Positions 48,351-57,485 of a DNA stretch of 64,000 nt are shown here, in pieces. This DNA comes from Paenibacillus sonchi (lineage in GTDB: Bacteria; Bacillota; Bacilli; Paenibacillales; Paenibacillaceae). The DNA is taken from assembly GCF_016772475.1 (NCBI RefSeq), contig NZ_CP068595.1, forward strand, positions 2,232,001 through 2,296,000. Reading direction: 5' to 3'. The notes under the pieces were generated by a model. It saw only the letters and a list, made by a program, of their open reading frames with translations, made no database searches and was not told where the DNA came from. Made by a program: the position numbers and the translations under genes. Each line of letters opens with the position of its first letter. Position 1 is the stretch's first letter.

Positions 48351-48793
48351 CAGAGACGCTAAGCAAGGTAAAGCTGTCGCAGTGGGATGCGCTGCTGGTA
48401 GAATCACTCCGCTCCCTCGGCTGGTCCGATGAGGAACTGCTCCGCAGAGTAGAGGCAGGCGAGCTGCCGGTAGATGAGAGTGAATACCAGTTTGATTATG
48501 CCCAGCTGACCCATCTTGCGGGTGAGCAGCCGGAAGTGTTCCGGCAGGCGGTGACGCAAGGCTACCAGATCAAGTACAATACGATTCGCGGCATCCGCAG
48601 CTGGATTTTCGTTGCCCTCGGCAAGGAGGCCGGGCTGGAGCTGGAGGAAGGCAAGGAAGCGGCGGAAGTGACATTGACTGAGCCTGAGCATAAAAGACTG
48701 GAATCCGTGCTCTCCTTCGGCTGGCGGATTACAGGCGGCCCTTCGGGCACAGATGGCACTGGCGTATACCGGATTGAACCTATCCGGAGATAA
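48347..48793 (+). CDS. hypothetical protein, no recognised domain
   Basis: 148 residues, soluble, acidic. Sequence such as ALLVESLRSLGWSDEELLRRVEAGELPVDE suggests a short helical domain; the C-terminal SVLSFGWRITGGPSGTDGTGVYRI looks beta. No family recognised. GGGAGG precedes the ATG at 48347. It follows the peptide importer but is separated by 175 bases, and a strong terminator follows it. Confidence 0.65.
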   Translation: MTETLSKVKLSQWDALLVESLRSLGWSDEELLRRVEAGELPVDESEYQFDYAQLTHLAGEQPEVFRQAVTQGYQIKYNTIRGIRSWIFVALGKEAGLELEEGKEAAEVTLTEPEHKRLESVLSFGWRITGGPSGTDGTGVYRIEPIRR

Positions 48794-48809
48794 TTGAATG
48801 TGAAGATGA

Positions 48810-48846
48810 ACTGCCCCGCCGGCTTTGCGCCAGCGGGGCAGTTTTT
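48810..48846 (+). terminator. intrinsic terminator
   Basis: ACTGCCCCGC pairs with GCGGGGCAGT, followed by TTTTT. Confidence 0.93.
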
Positions 48847-49110
48847 GCGCAGGGAAGTGTAGGTCTTTCCTGGTACTGGTTTACCGCTGGCGGTTTCTCC
48901 GTTGTAGTCTTGGGCAACAGGTTGTGTCCGTTGGTTATATGTTGATTTTGTTGTGGCTGTATGTTGGCTCGGCGATTGGCTGTATATTAGTTCTGTTGTT
49001 AGCCGTAAGTTGGCTGTGTAAATCTGTTACCGTCTGAAACGCACACCGTACAATAGACGTATGATAAGAAACGGAAAAGCGGAAGGACTGTTAGAAGCCG
49101 GGCGGGATTA

Positions 49111-49242
49111 AGTGGAATTAGTATAACTAATTCATTTGAATTTGCCGTTGCAGAGGTTCTGAGTGGGATTTTCTCCACCTATTTCAGGGGATTTCAGCTA
49201 ATATGGGTCATTTGAAGCAAATTAGTTCTACTTTTTCCCACT
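49111..49242. repeat. inverted-repeat element, MITE-like
   Basis: The ends are imperfect inverted repeats of about 36 bases: AGTGGAATTAGTATAACTAA at the left and, on the other strand, AGTGGGAAAAAGTAGAACTA at the right, with about three quarters identity. The left end also has a perfect inner palindrome GAATTAGT-ATA-ACTAATTC (49115-49133). There is no ORF inside. It lies in the 566-base gap 48794-49359, which holds nothing else beyond the terminator. Confidence 0.5.
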
Positions 49243-49359
49243 ATAGCTCTTGTCGGCTGGAAGTTGCCCGATTTAGGTTTCCTTTTTCCACTTCAGGTTC
49301 GCAGTTTCAATAGGGGGATGCAGTTCGGGGTAACAGTTAAAAGACAAGGGGGGAACGAA

Positions 49360-50255
49360 GTGCTGAAGTGGAAGCGCAGTGAAATTACCTTGTTCCAGAG
49401 TGAGCTTTACGAGACCAATTCACTGGTTATTGAGAGTGCTGAACATGTGCTGGTCGTTGATCCTTGCTGGCTGCCGCGCGAGGTAGAGGAGATTCGTCAA
49501 TATGTCAGCGGCATCCTTGGCGGAAAACGTCTGCTGCTGCTGTTCACTCATTCTGATTTTGATCATATTATCGGGTATGGGGCCTTCCCGGAGGCGGAGA
49601 TTATTGCAAGCAGAGGTTTTGCAGACAAAAGCCTGGAAGCGCGGGAAACGATTCTGGAAGAGATTCGCGCCTTTGATGATGGTTACTACCTGAGAAGGCC
49701 TTATGCCATTGCCTACCCTATAGTGGATCATATTATGGAGCGGGATGGTCAGGAGATGGTATTTGGGGAGCTGCGGCTTACGGGTTATATTGCACCCGGT
49801 CATACTGATGACGGTTTGTTTACGGTGGTGGATTCACACGGACTGTTCATTGCCGGAGACTATTTATCGGATGTGGAGTTTCCTTATATTTATGACAGCA
49901 GCACTGCCTATGAAGCTACTCTGGACAGCGTGGAGCAGATCATAGCCCGGCATCCTGTTCCGCTGCTGATCCCCGGACATGGGGAGGCGGCCGAGAGTCT
50001 GCTGGAGATCGAGTGCCGCAGGGTAGCGGGACTGGGCTACATCCGCAGCCTGCGGGCAGCTGTCGCAGCCGGGGACCAGGCTGCGGCAGACCGCCTTATA
50101 GCGGGCTGTGCCTTCCCCGCAATATGCGTAAATTTCACCGCAGCAATCAGGAACTCCTGGAGCGGGAGCTCTGTGGAACCGGTGAAACTGCCGGCTCTGC
50201 CGAAGGCAGCGCTACAGTGGGTCAGGCCGCCATCTCTCGGGAACCGTTGCGGTGA
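49360..50255 (+). CDS. metallo-beta-lactamase-fold hydrolase, frameshifted near the end
   Basis: About 298 residues; a GTG start at 49360 after AAGGGGGG. Metal-site motif THSDFDHIIG (HxDxDH, a variant of HxHxDH: the second His is Asp), PGHTDDGLF, GDYLSD and PGHGE. The reading frame breaks at C4 (50115-50118); one more C gives FPRNMRKFHRSNQELLEREL. The altered HxH suggests an atypical metal site. Substrate unknown. Monocistronic, convergent with the SDR gene. Confidence 0.85.
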
Positions 50256-50409
50256 CATCCTCTGCAATCGGTGCTCATGGCCCAGCCCGAAAGAGTACGT
50301 GCGGCCTGGGTAGCGTTAGACTACAGCCCCGGTACCGGGCTTCCTGTCGTGCTTCGTCTGCCACCGCTGCGGATATCCATACCCCGATTCGTCTGCGTTC
50401 GCACCGCCC

Positions 50410-51249
50410 TTACATATTCAACTGGATTTTGCGGGTGCTGAGCACACCCTCCAGACCAGTAGGGTCTGTGCTTACTTTGCGGGAGACGAAGTTCTCCGCC
50501 TGTTCCGAAGTGCGGATGCGGAGCGGCTTGGGCTCCATATGCACGAGGTTCCACATGACTTCGGCTACAGAATCTGCCGTCTGAGGCTCGACATTGCGCT
50601 GGAGGAATGCCTGGGTGTATGCCTCAATGACCGGTTTGTATTCGTCATCGAGTATTCCTCCGGTTTCGGATACATGCCCAAGCACGGTGTTGTTGAATTC
50701 CGTCGCGATAGCGCCTGGCTCAAGCAGGGAGATGTCAATATTGAACTGTGGCTTGTAATATGTAGCCATACTTTCAAGGAGGCCTTCCAGTGCGAACTTG
50801 CTCGCACAGTAGATCTCATTCATGGGCTGGCCCACTAGTCCGCCTACACTGGAGGTGGCAACAATATGCCCGCAGCCGGTCTTGCGCAGCAGCGGAAGCG
50901 CCGCCCGGATCGTATGCATGACGCCATAGACATTGGTGTCGAACACGCGGTGAATATCCTCTACCGGGGCTTGCCCGAGCGCTCTGAGGTACCCGAATCC
51001 GGCGTTGCAGAACAGCACATCGAGCTTGTCTTGCTCCTGCTCAATCTGGCCGATGACCCGCTGAATGCTCTCAGGTTTCGTGACTTCCAGCTCTACGAAT
51101 GTCAGATGCTCCACTTCGCGGTACCGCTCCTGATCACGCTCCAGGTTGCGGGTTCCGGCATAGACGGTCCAGCCTTCCTTGGCGAATTTCAGGGCCGAGG
51201 AGAGGCCGATGCCGGATGAAGCGCCGGTGATACAGATAATTTTGCCCAT
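50410..51249 (-). CDS. short-chain dehydrogenase/reductase
   Basis: About 279 residues from the ATG at 51249, after GGAGG. Classical SDR: cofactor loop ITGASSGIGL, NAGFG, catalytic Ser in ATSSVGG, and YCASK (Tyr and Lys). The Arg in AGTRNLERD may favour NADP(H). C-terminal region is like oxidoreductases annotated as YusZ or SDR 17-beta. Substrate unknown; no linked genes. Confidence 0.9.
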   Translation of the reverse strand: MGKIICITGASSGIGLSSALKFAKEGWTVYAGTRNLERDQERYREVEHLTFVELEVTKPESIQRVIGQIEQEQDKLDVLFCNAGFGYLRALGQAPVEDIHRVFDTNVYGVMHTIRAALPLLRKTGCGHIVATSSVGGLVGQPMNEIYCASKFALEGLLESMATYYKPQFNIDISLLEPGAIATEFNNTVLGHVSETGGILDDEYKPVIEAYTQAFLQRNVEPQTADSVAEVMWNLVHMEPKPLRIRTSEQAENFVSRKVSTDPTGLEGVLSTRKIQLNM

Positions 51250-51429
51250 ACTGGATGCCTCCATTTTTTCCACACATTATAGCACACATAAGGCAGACAT
51301 CGGCATGTCCGACATAAAGTTTGTATTTTCGCAGATTTGCCGGGGCTTCCAGTTGCTATAAGTGATTTCGGTACTGTAGACTGTATATAAAGTCCTAATC
51401 GCAAGCGAATAGAGAGGAACAGAGGAATA

Positions 51430-52458
51430 ATGGATGTGTTTAAGCGTTATTATGCCAATTTAACAATCCGGCGCTTTTTGATTCTGGCGCTGATTGCACT
51501 GCTGCTGTACAGTATCCGGGATATGCTCAATCTGGTGCTGCTGACGTTTCTGATTGCTTATGTGATGAACAGCTTTCAGGTGCTGCTGTCCAAGCGGATC
51601 GGCAAATATGTCAAGGTGAACAGCAAGGTTATTATTGTTGTTTTATACCTTGCTCTAATTACGATGATCGTGCTGGCGCTCGTCAAATATCTGCCCAAGG
51701 TGTTTACGCAGATTAAGCAATTAACTGATTTTCTGACCACTCTAACCCCTGATGATCTCCCGCAGAACGAAATTACTCAATACATATTCAATCAGCTGAA
51801 GGATTTGAACTATGAGTCCTATGTGACCCATGGCATTGGGTATGTGCTCAAAATCAGCAACTGGGGGACCACCTTCGTTTTAGCAACCATTCTGAGCTTT
51901 GTCTTCATTCTGGAGAAAAACCGCATTGTGAGCTTCACCTCCCGCCTGAGAGACAGCAAGATTTCCTGGTTCTATGTGGAACTGGAGTACTTCGGCAAGA
52001 AATTCATCTCTTCTTTCGGCAAGGTTATTGAAGCACAGATTCTCATTGCCTTGTTCAACACAATGTTTACAGTAATCGGCTTATGGATACTTGGACTCTT
52101 TTTTGAGCCGTTCCCGTATCTGTTCGCGCTGTCGATTATGATCTTCCTGCTCAGCCTGATTCCGGTCGTAGGGTTCGTGATTTCACTGATTCCTCTATGT
52201 ATTATCGCGTACAATATCGGCGGACTGGCGATGACGCTCTATGTGCTGGGACTGATTGCCGTGCTGCATTTCATGGAAGGCTACTTCCTGAATCCGAAGC
52301 TGATGTCCTCCAAAATGAACCTGCCCATGTTCTACACCTTTATCGTGCTGCTGTTCTCCGAGCATTATATCGGCGTATGGGGGTTGATTCTCGGTATTCC
52401 CATTTTCGTCTTTTTCCTTGATATTCTGGATATTACCCGGGAGAAGCCGGAAGTGTAG
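51430..52458 (+). CDS. AI-2E family transporter (YdbI/TqsA-like)
   Basis: A 342-residue membrane protein with about eight helices: two N-terminal pairs, a soluble helical insert (about 95-140), then clustered helices (about 195-335) with the family motif LIPVVGFVISLIP and FFLNP-like EGYFLNPKLMS. The family includes exporters for autoinducer-2 and Na+(Li+)/H+ antiporters; function here cannot be told. AGAGGAA precedes the ATG. A weak hairpin with a T tract follows at about 52506-52541. Confidence 0.92.
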   Translation: MDVFKRYYANLTIRRFLILALIALLLYSIRDMLNLVLLTFLIAYVMNSFQVLLSKRIGKYVKVNSKVIIVVLYLALITMIVLALVKYLPKVFTQIKQLTDFLTTLTPDDLPQNEITQYIFNQLKDLNYESYVTHGIGYVLKISNWGTTFVLATILSFVFILEKNRIVSFTSRLRDSKISWFYVELEYFGKKFISSFGKVIEAQILIALFNTMFTVIGLWILGLFFEPFPYLFALSIMIFLLSLIPVVGFVISLIPLCIIAYNIGGLAMTLYVLGLIAVLHFMEGYFLNPKLMSSKMNLPMFYTFIVLLFSEHYIGVWGLILGIPIFVFFLDILDITREKPEV

Positions 52459-52771
52459 GCCGCCAAGACATAGCAAATTTAGTTTAGTACACTATTAAAA
52501 GTGACATTCCGGCTGATTCTAGTTTGAATGCCGCTTTTTTTAGTTCCTCTGGATATAAGAATTATCGTGGCAGACAAAAGACAATGGGAGGATTTCAGTT
52601 GATCAGTTATCCGTCTTAAGCGGTTAGCCGCATGGAGTCCATGGGCTTCAAGTGGTATGCGGGGCCGAGGTGGAGATAGAGCCGATGAGGGCAGCGGTTC
52701 AGTGAAGCGGACTTTTAAGCCGTAGCCGGGCAAAAGGGATGGCGCCGCCGCCGGCAGGCCGCCGGGCGTGG

Positions 52772-53049
52772 AACAACGGCAGAAATGCCGTTGTTAGCTC
52801 CGCCGCGAGCTGCAGGGCGTGAAACAACGGCAAAAGTGCCGTTGTTGGCTCCGTCGCGAGCCGTCGGGCGTGAAACAACGGCAAAAATGCCGTTGTTGAC
52901 TCCGTCGCGAGCTGCAGGGCGTGAAACAACGGCAAAAATGCCGTTGTAGGTGCCGTTGCGAGCCGTCAGGCTTGAAACAACAGCAGAAATGCCGTTGTTG
53001 GCTCCGCCGGGGCCGCCGGGCGTGAAACAACGGCAAAAATGCCGTTGTT
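52772..53049. repeat. palindromic repeat array 2, 51-bp period
   Basis: Six copies of the same 24-base palindrome as in the array at 35968-36504, starting at 52772, 52823, 52874, 52925, 52976 and 53026: steps of 51, 51, 51, 51 and 50. Loops are again RAAR. Copies four and five carry single changes in an arm. The 27-base spacers (GGCTCCGTCGCGAGC-like) differ from those of the first array. It lies between convergent genes. The rest of 52459-53187 holds no gene. Confidence 0.94.
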
Positions 53050-53098
53050 GACCCCGCCGCCCGCCCTGCGGCCCCCGCCCAGGCCCGCCGCTGGCAGC

Positions 53099-53150
53099 AA
53101 ACAGGCTGTCCCCTGAAGCAGATATTCTGCGGAGAGGACAGCCTGTTTTT
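53099..53150. terminator. bidirectional intrinsic terminator
   Basis: AAACAGGCTGTCC pairs with GGACAGCCTGTTTTT around a 24-base loop; it ends the minus-strand gene at 53188 and may stop transcription from the other side. Confidence 0.85.
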
Positions 53151-53187
53151 CCAGACACTATAATGTGTAGAGTGTATGTACCCTCTG

Positions 53188-53580
53188 TCAGCCGAACGAG
53201 GTCATCACACTTTGTGTTACGATCTCCTTCAGTTCAGCCTTTTGCGCGGCATATTGTTGGGGGGTAATGCTGCCGCTTGCGAGGCGCTGATCCAACTGCT
53301 CTGTGAGCTGGCTCACCTGCAAATCAATGACGCTTGCAATATTCCCGCCGCTCTCTTCGGCGATATCCATTAGAGATTTGCCGTCATACAGCGCATCATA
53401 CAGTTCCTCATCGGAGGACTGATTCAATGCTTTCAATAAATCATCTTTATCGGCTACACTGGTAGCAGACCATTTGGCGACTGGACTCGCATTGACGGCG
53501 GGCTTGCCCCAGGCAGTCCCTCCAAAGGAGATGGCTACAATCATTGTCCCGACAATCATCACTCGTTTAATATTCATCAC
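53188..53580 (-). CDS. small secreted protein, unknown function
   Basis: 130 residues: signal peptide (1-25, cleavage near AWG-KPA), then a helical region with DELYDALYDGKSLMDIAEESG and a C-terminal SHOCT-like helix pair (LDQRLASGSITPQQYAAQKAEL). Soluble and exported. No cysteine. Monocistronic. Family not recognised beyond the SHOCT-like element. Confidence 0.75.
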   Translation of the reverse strand: MMNIKRVMIVGTMIVAISFGGTAWGKPAVNASPVAKWSATSVADKDDLLKALNQSSDEELYDALYDGKSLMDIAEESGGNIASVIDLQVSQLTEQLDQRLASGSITPQQYAAQKAELKEIVTQSVMTSFG

Positions 53581-53676
53581 TCATCCTCTTTTCGAATTAT
53601 ATTATATCGGTCAGGGTCATTAGTTACGGCAGTTAGGAGCTTTAGGCTTAATTTCATTCTAACCGGCAAAGCTGAG

Positions 53677-53688
53677 GTTAAGCTTAAC
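53677..53688. promoter_or_regulatory. palindrome in the gap before the two-component genes
   Basis: GTTAAGCTTAAC is a perfect 12-base palindrome, near TTTAAG repeats (53690-53710). It may be a regulator site for one of the divergent genes. Nothing else is certain in 53581-53949 apart from the ECF-like element at 53774. Confidence 0.3.
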
Positions 53689-53773
53689 GGTTCTTTAAGA
53701 TAACCTAAAGAATAACTCTCTCCCCGCTACTACGTTTATGATCAGGAGAAGGGCTCAACTATTTTTAGCCAAC

Positions 53774-53800
53774 GGGAACTTTTCAGCGCTAGGTACGTCT
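53774..53800 (+). promoter_or_regulatory. candidate ECF-type promoter before the two-component operon
   Basis: GGGAAC followed by TTTT, then CGTCT after 16 bases, fits the general ECF pattern and parallels the element before the ECF gene at 14279. It lies 150 bases before the response regulator. Confidence 0.35.
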
Positions 53801-53949
53801 GGAATGTACGGCTTTCCGGTATGATTTTTATCAAGAACAAGCAGGGTAAAAGGCTCTTGGGGCCATAGATTAACTTGGGGAGCATGAGTTCACCGGTGAT
53901 TCTCTGGGCCATGAAATAAATAACCGCAAGCGGAAGAGGTGAACCTCAA

Positions 53950-54645
53950 ATGACCAAAAAAGTGCTGGTAGTTGATGATGAGCCGGGGATTGTAAATGCG
54001 ATTGCCTACGCCCTCCGGCGTGAAGGCTATGAGGTGGATACCGCCGGGGACGGCGAGGAGGCGCTTGCCAAAGCGCAGGTTTTTCATCCGAATGTGATGG
54101 TGCTGGATGTGATGATGCCGAAGCTGAATGGCTATGATGTGTGCCGCAAGCTGGAGGACCGTGATGACATCGGAATCATACTGCTTACCGTCAAAAATGA
54201 CATCGTTGATAAAATCGTCGGCCTGGAGCTGGGCGCGGACGATTACATGACCAAGCCGTTTGAGATCCGCGAGCTGCTGGCCCGGGTGAAGGCGCTGCTG
54301 CGCAGGCTGGACAAGAATACGGCCGAGGTCAAAAGCGAGCTGATCGAATACGGTGCGCTGCGGGTTCACGCAGAACGGCGGTCCGTCCAGCTTGGGGAGG
54401 AGCAATTGGACCTGACACCGAAGGAATTCGACCTGCTGCTCCTGCTGCTCTCCCATCCGCAGCGTGTCTATATGCGCGAAGAGCTGCTGGATCAGGTCTG
54501 GGAGATGGACTATGCCGGAGGTACCCGCACGGTGGATATCCACATCCAGCGGCTGCGCAAAAAGCTGGGCGAGCCCTACCAGAATATCCTCCAGACCGTC
54601 TATGGGGTCGGCTATAAGGCCGTTCCGGCGGGCAGCTTCGCATGA
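53950..54645 (+). CDS. OmpR-family response regulator
   Basis: 231 residues: receiver domain (1-115) with acidic DDE at 9-11, phosphoacceptor Asp in LDVMMP (about 53), Thr and Lys in LLTVKND and TKPFE; winged-helix DNA-binding domain (about 130-228) with RTVDIHIQRLRKKLG recognition helix. AGAGGTGA precedes the ATG. Its stop overlaps the kinase gene (ATGA). It acts with the next gene. Confidence 0.96.
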   Translation: MTKKVLVVDDEPGIVNAIAYALRREGYEVDTAGDGEEALAKAQVFHPNVMVLDVMMPKLNGYDVCRKLEDRDDIGIILLTVKNDIVDKIVGLELGADDYMTKPFEIRELLARVKALLRRLDKNTAEVKSELIEYGALRVHAERRSVQLGEEQLDLTPKEFDLLLLLLSHPQRVYMREELLDQVWEMDYAGGTRTVDIHIQRLRKKLGEPYQNILQTVYGVGYKAVPAGSFA

Positions 54646-56105
54646 GGATCAGCATCAAGCTGAAATTCAGCCTGTTCCTGGCGGTGTTGCTTATTTTATC
54701 GGTTGGCATTTTGAGCTATTTTGTGCTGCGCGGAGTCGGGCTGAACCAGCAGGCACAGATCGAGGGCCTACTTGCCCAGCATGTCAAAACAGTCAATTTG
54801 CGGGTTAAACAGACGTATTATACCGGCACCCGCCTTACACCGCAGGCCTTCATGCAGCAGCGCGGGAAAGCGCTGGCCGCAGAGCTGGCCGGATTCACCG
54901 GGCTGCAGGTGACGCTGTACGACACCAAAGGACAGCAGGTAGGGACATCCCTGCAGAGGGAAGGACCGGCGGCAGGGAATCCTGCTGATGCACTGGCCTA
55001 TGCGCTGCAGAACAAAATCGCCTACCAGAGCTCAGGCGATACCCTGCTCTATCTGGCCCCGCTGCAAGGGCCGGAGCAGCAGATGGGGGTAGTGCAGCTG
55101 GAGTATCCGCTGCAGGATGCCCGGAGCTTTCAGCGGACGCTGCTGAATCTCTTCCTGACCACAGGCGCCGCTGTCCTGGTCCTGAGCTTCATTGGCGGCT
55201 ACCTGTATTTCAACAAGGCCGCCGCGGCGATCGGGCGGCTGAAGAAGGCGGCGGAATCGATCCGCCGCGCCGAATACATCTCTGCTCCGCCAGTGAAGCG
55301 GAAGGATGAGCTGGGCGAGCTGGCCGAAGGCATCTACTTCATGAGCCGGGAGATCGACAGCAGCATTGCCGCGAAGGATGAGGAGCAGCGCAAGCTGCAG
55401 CTCGCTGTGCAGAAGCTGCAGGCGCTGGAGCAGCAGCAGAAGCAGTACATCGGCAATATCAGCCATGAATTTAAGACGCCGCTGACTTCGATCAAGGCTT
55501 ATGTCGACCTCTTGAATATGTACGATGATGATCCCAAGCTGCTGTCCGACGCTAAGCTCAGCATTGCCAAGGAGACCCAGCGGCTCTATGAAATGGTGGA
55601 GAAGGTGCTGCAGCTGACGGCGCTGGAAAAATATGATTTTGAGTCCCAGGCCGAGCTGCTGGAGGTAGCGGACGTACTGCAGGATATCTGCAGCCGCATG
55701 AAGGGCAAGGCGGAGCGGTATGGGTTGAAGATTACACTGGATGCCGAGCCTGCGCATATCTGGATCGATAAAGAAAGCTTCATGCATATCTTCATCAACC
55801 TGCTGGATAATGCGATCAAATATAACGTCCTGCAAGGGACGGTGCATCTTCATGGCAGGGTCAGGGATCACCGGGTCTGGATCACCGTCAGAGATTCCGG
55901 CATTGGCATTCCGGCAGCGTCCAGAGACAAAATCTTCGAGCCTTTCTATACGGTTAACCGCGACCGCTCCAGACAATCGGGCGGTACGGGACTGGGGCTG
56001 TCCCTCGTCCGCAATCTGGTGGAGAAGCAGAACGGAACCATTGAACTGCTGGAGCCGGACGGTGAGGGAACAGCGTTTCAACTGTCTTTTCCCGTCATGT
56101 CCTGA
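54642..56105 (+). CDS. sensor histidine kinase
   Basis: 487 residues: membrane helix (about 8-28), extracellular sensor domain (about 29-165), second helix (about 168-188), HAMP, HisKA with H-box ISHEFKTPL (His about 280), and HATPase with N box FINLLDNAIKYN, G1 DSGIGIP and G2 GGTGLGLS. It phosphorylates the preceding regulator. The following lipoprotein may take part in sensing or be a target (inference). Confidence 0.96.
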   Translation: MRISIKLKFSLFLAVLLILSVGILSYFVLRGVGLNQQAQIEGLLAQHVKTVNLRVKQTYYTGTRLTPQAFMQQRGKALAAELAGFTGLQVTLYDTKGQQVGTSLQREGPAAGNPADALAYALQNKIAYQSSGDTLLYLAPLQGPEQQMGVVQLEYPLQDARSFQRTLLNLFLTTGAAVLVLSFIGGYLYFNKAAAAIGRLKKAAESIRRAEYISAPPVKRKDELGELAEGIYFMSREIDSSIAAKDEEQRKLQLAVQKLQALEQQQKQYIGNISHEFKTPLTSIKAYVDLLNMYDDDPKLLSDAKLSIAKETQRLYEMVEKVLQLTALEKYDFESQAELLEVADVLQDICSRMKGKAERYGLKITLDAEPAHIWIDKESFMHIFINLLDNAIKYNVLQGTVHLHGRVRDHRVWITVRDSGIGIPAASRDKIFEPFYTVNRDRSRQSGGTGLGLSLVRNLVEKQNGTIELLEPDGEGTAFQLSFPVMS

Positions 56106-56199
56106 AGAGCTTAAGTTTACAACTTGGAAACATTCGGTGAGTTGTTTGGAAATAAGCATCCGGTATGCTGGGAGCAACACAACCTGGGGGGAACCATCT

Positions 56200-57320
56200 A
56201 TGAATTCGAATAAAAGGCTCAGGCTTAGAAAAACGGGCATGATTCTGTTGTGCAGTGCGGTTCTGCTATCCATGGCTGCCTGTAGTCCGGAGAATACCGG
56301 AACACGGCAGACGGTCGAGAAATCCGGCCAGAAAATCACAGTCATAGACAACACCAGCGAATCGGTCTACACGAAGCTGAAGCTGGAGGGCATCGACAAG
56401 ATTGAGGGCGTTCGCGGGACGGATTTTGCCGGTGAGGATACGATCGTGGTGGATAAGGAAAACCGCAATCTCTCCCCGCAGACAGTGGAAGGACAGGATC
56501 GTTACCCGCATAATCTCTATCTCCGTACGCTCTCTTCGGGCAACGAAACGCCGCTGCAGGAGGGGGAGAAAAATTACGGCGCCGCCCAGCTGTCTCCGGA
56601 CAAGAAGCAGCTTTTTTACAAAGAGCTCTATGACGCTACCGGTCTTGGCTTCATTATGAATCTGGCCACGGGAGTGTCCGTGAAGGTAAGCGATGCGGAG
56701 TTCAGAAGCGAGGAAGGGAGCTGGGCGGACAATGAGCATGTGATCTATCCGGATATGGAGGGGACCATCGTAAAAGCGGACGTGAACGGGAAGCAGGAAA
56801 CGGTGTTGAAGACCGGGGTCCCTTATGTCCATGAGGTGGTTCAAACCGGCGGCCGGATTCTATATGTCACAGGGGAAGACAGCCAGTTGAGTGCTTATGA
56901 CACGGAAACCAAGCAGACCAAGGTGTTGAAAAAAATGTGCTGTGGCTTATTCCGTCACCGGACGGCAGCAGGCTGGCGATTGTCGAACGGGTGAAACCTG
57001 GAGAAATGGTGCTGCTGCTCTGCGACAGTGAAGGCAGCGAGCAGTCCCGGCTGGCGGCGGCCCAGCAGATCTTCGGGACCAGCTGGTCGCCGGACGGCCG
57101 CAAGCTGGCTTATGCAACCACTGCCGCAAGCGCTGCCGAGGACCAGGACGGCCTGTTCATTACTGAAGTGGAGACCGGGGAGCAGACGCCGGTGCTGAAT
57201 GACATTGAGGTAGCTGACCAGCTCCGCTGGAGCCCCTCGGGCAAGAAGCTGCTGGCTTCTGTTTCAGTGCTGAAGGATAATGTGTATCAGTTTATTACGT
57301 ATGTTGTAAGGCTGTCTTAA
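56200..57320 (+). CDS. beta-propeller (TolB-like) lipoprotein, frameshifted
   Basis: About 373 residues. Lipoprotein signal with lipobox MAAC (Cys about 28), then repeated WD40/TolB-like strands: AAQLSPDKKQLFY, LIPSPDGSRLAIV, TSWSPDGRKLAYA, LRWSPSGKKLLAS. It breaks at A7 (56929-56935); one more A gives VLKKNVLWLIPSPDG. GGGGG precedes the ATG at 56200. Third gene after the two-component pair; likely surface-exposed. Role unknown. Confidence 0.82.
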
Positions 57321-57436
57321 CGGGCAGGCATGAAAATTTATCGTAAGCCTTCTTTTAGGGTGGATATTTTCTGGTTTTTTTAACAAAATATTCACAATAA
57401 AATCAAGAAACAACACTTTTTGTTAACGATATGGTT

Positions 57437-57485
57437 TATAATCCAATTATTAGAAAAAATATTGTATGAAAGGGAAGGTGATTAA
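57437..57485 (+). promoter_or_regulatory. -10 box and leader of the secreted protein pair
   Basis: TATAAT at 57437-57442 in very AT-rich DNA, followed 44 bases later by GGGAAGGTG and the ATG at 57486. No good -35 was found. Confidence 0.35.
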
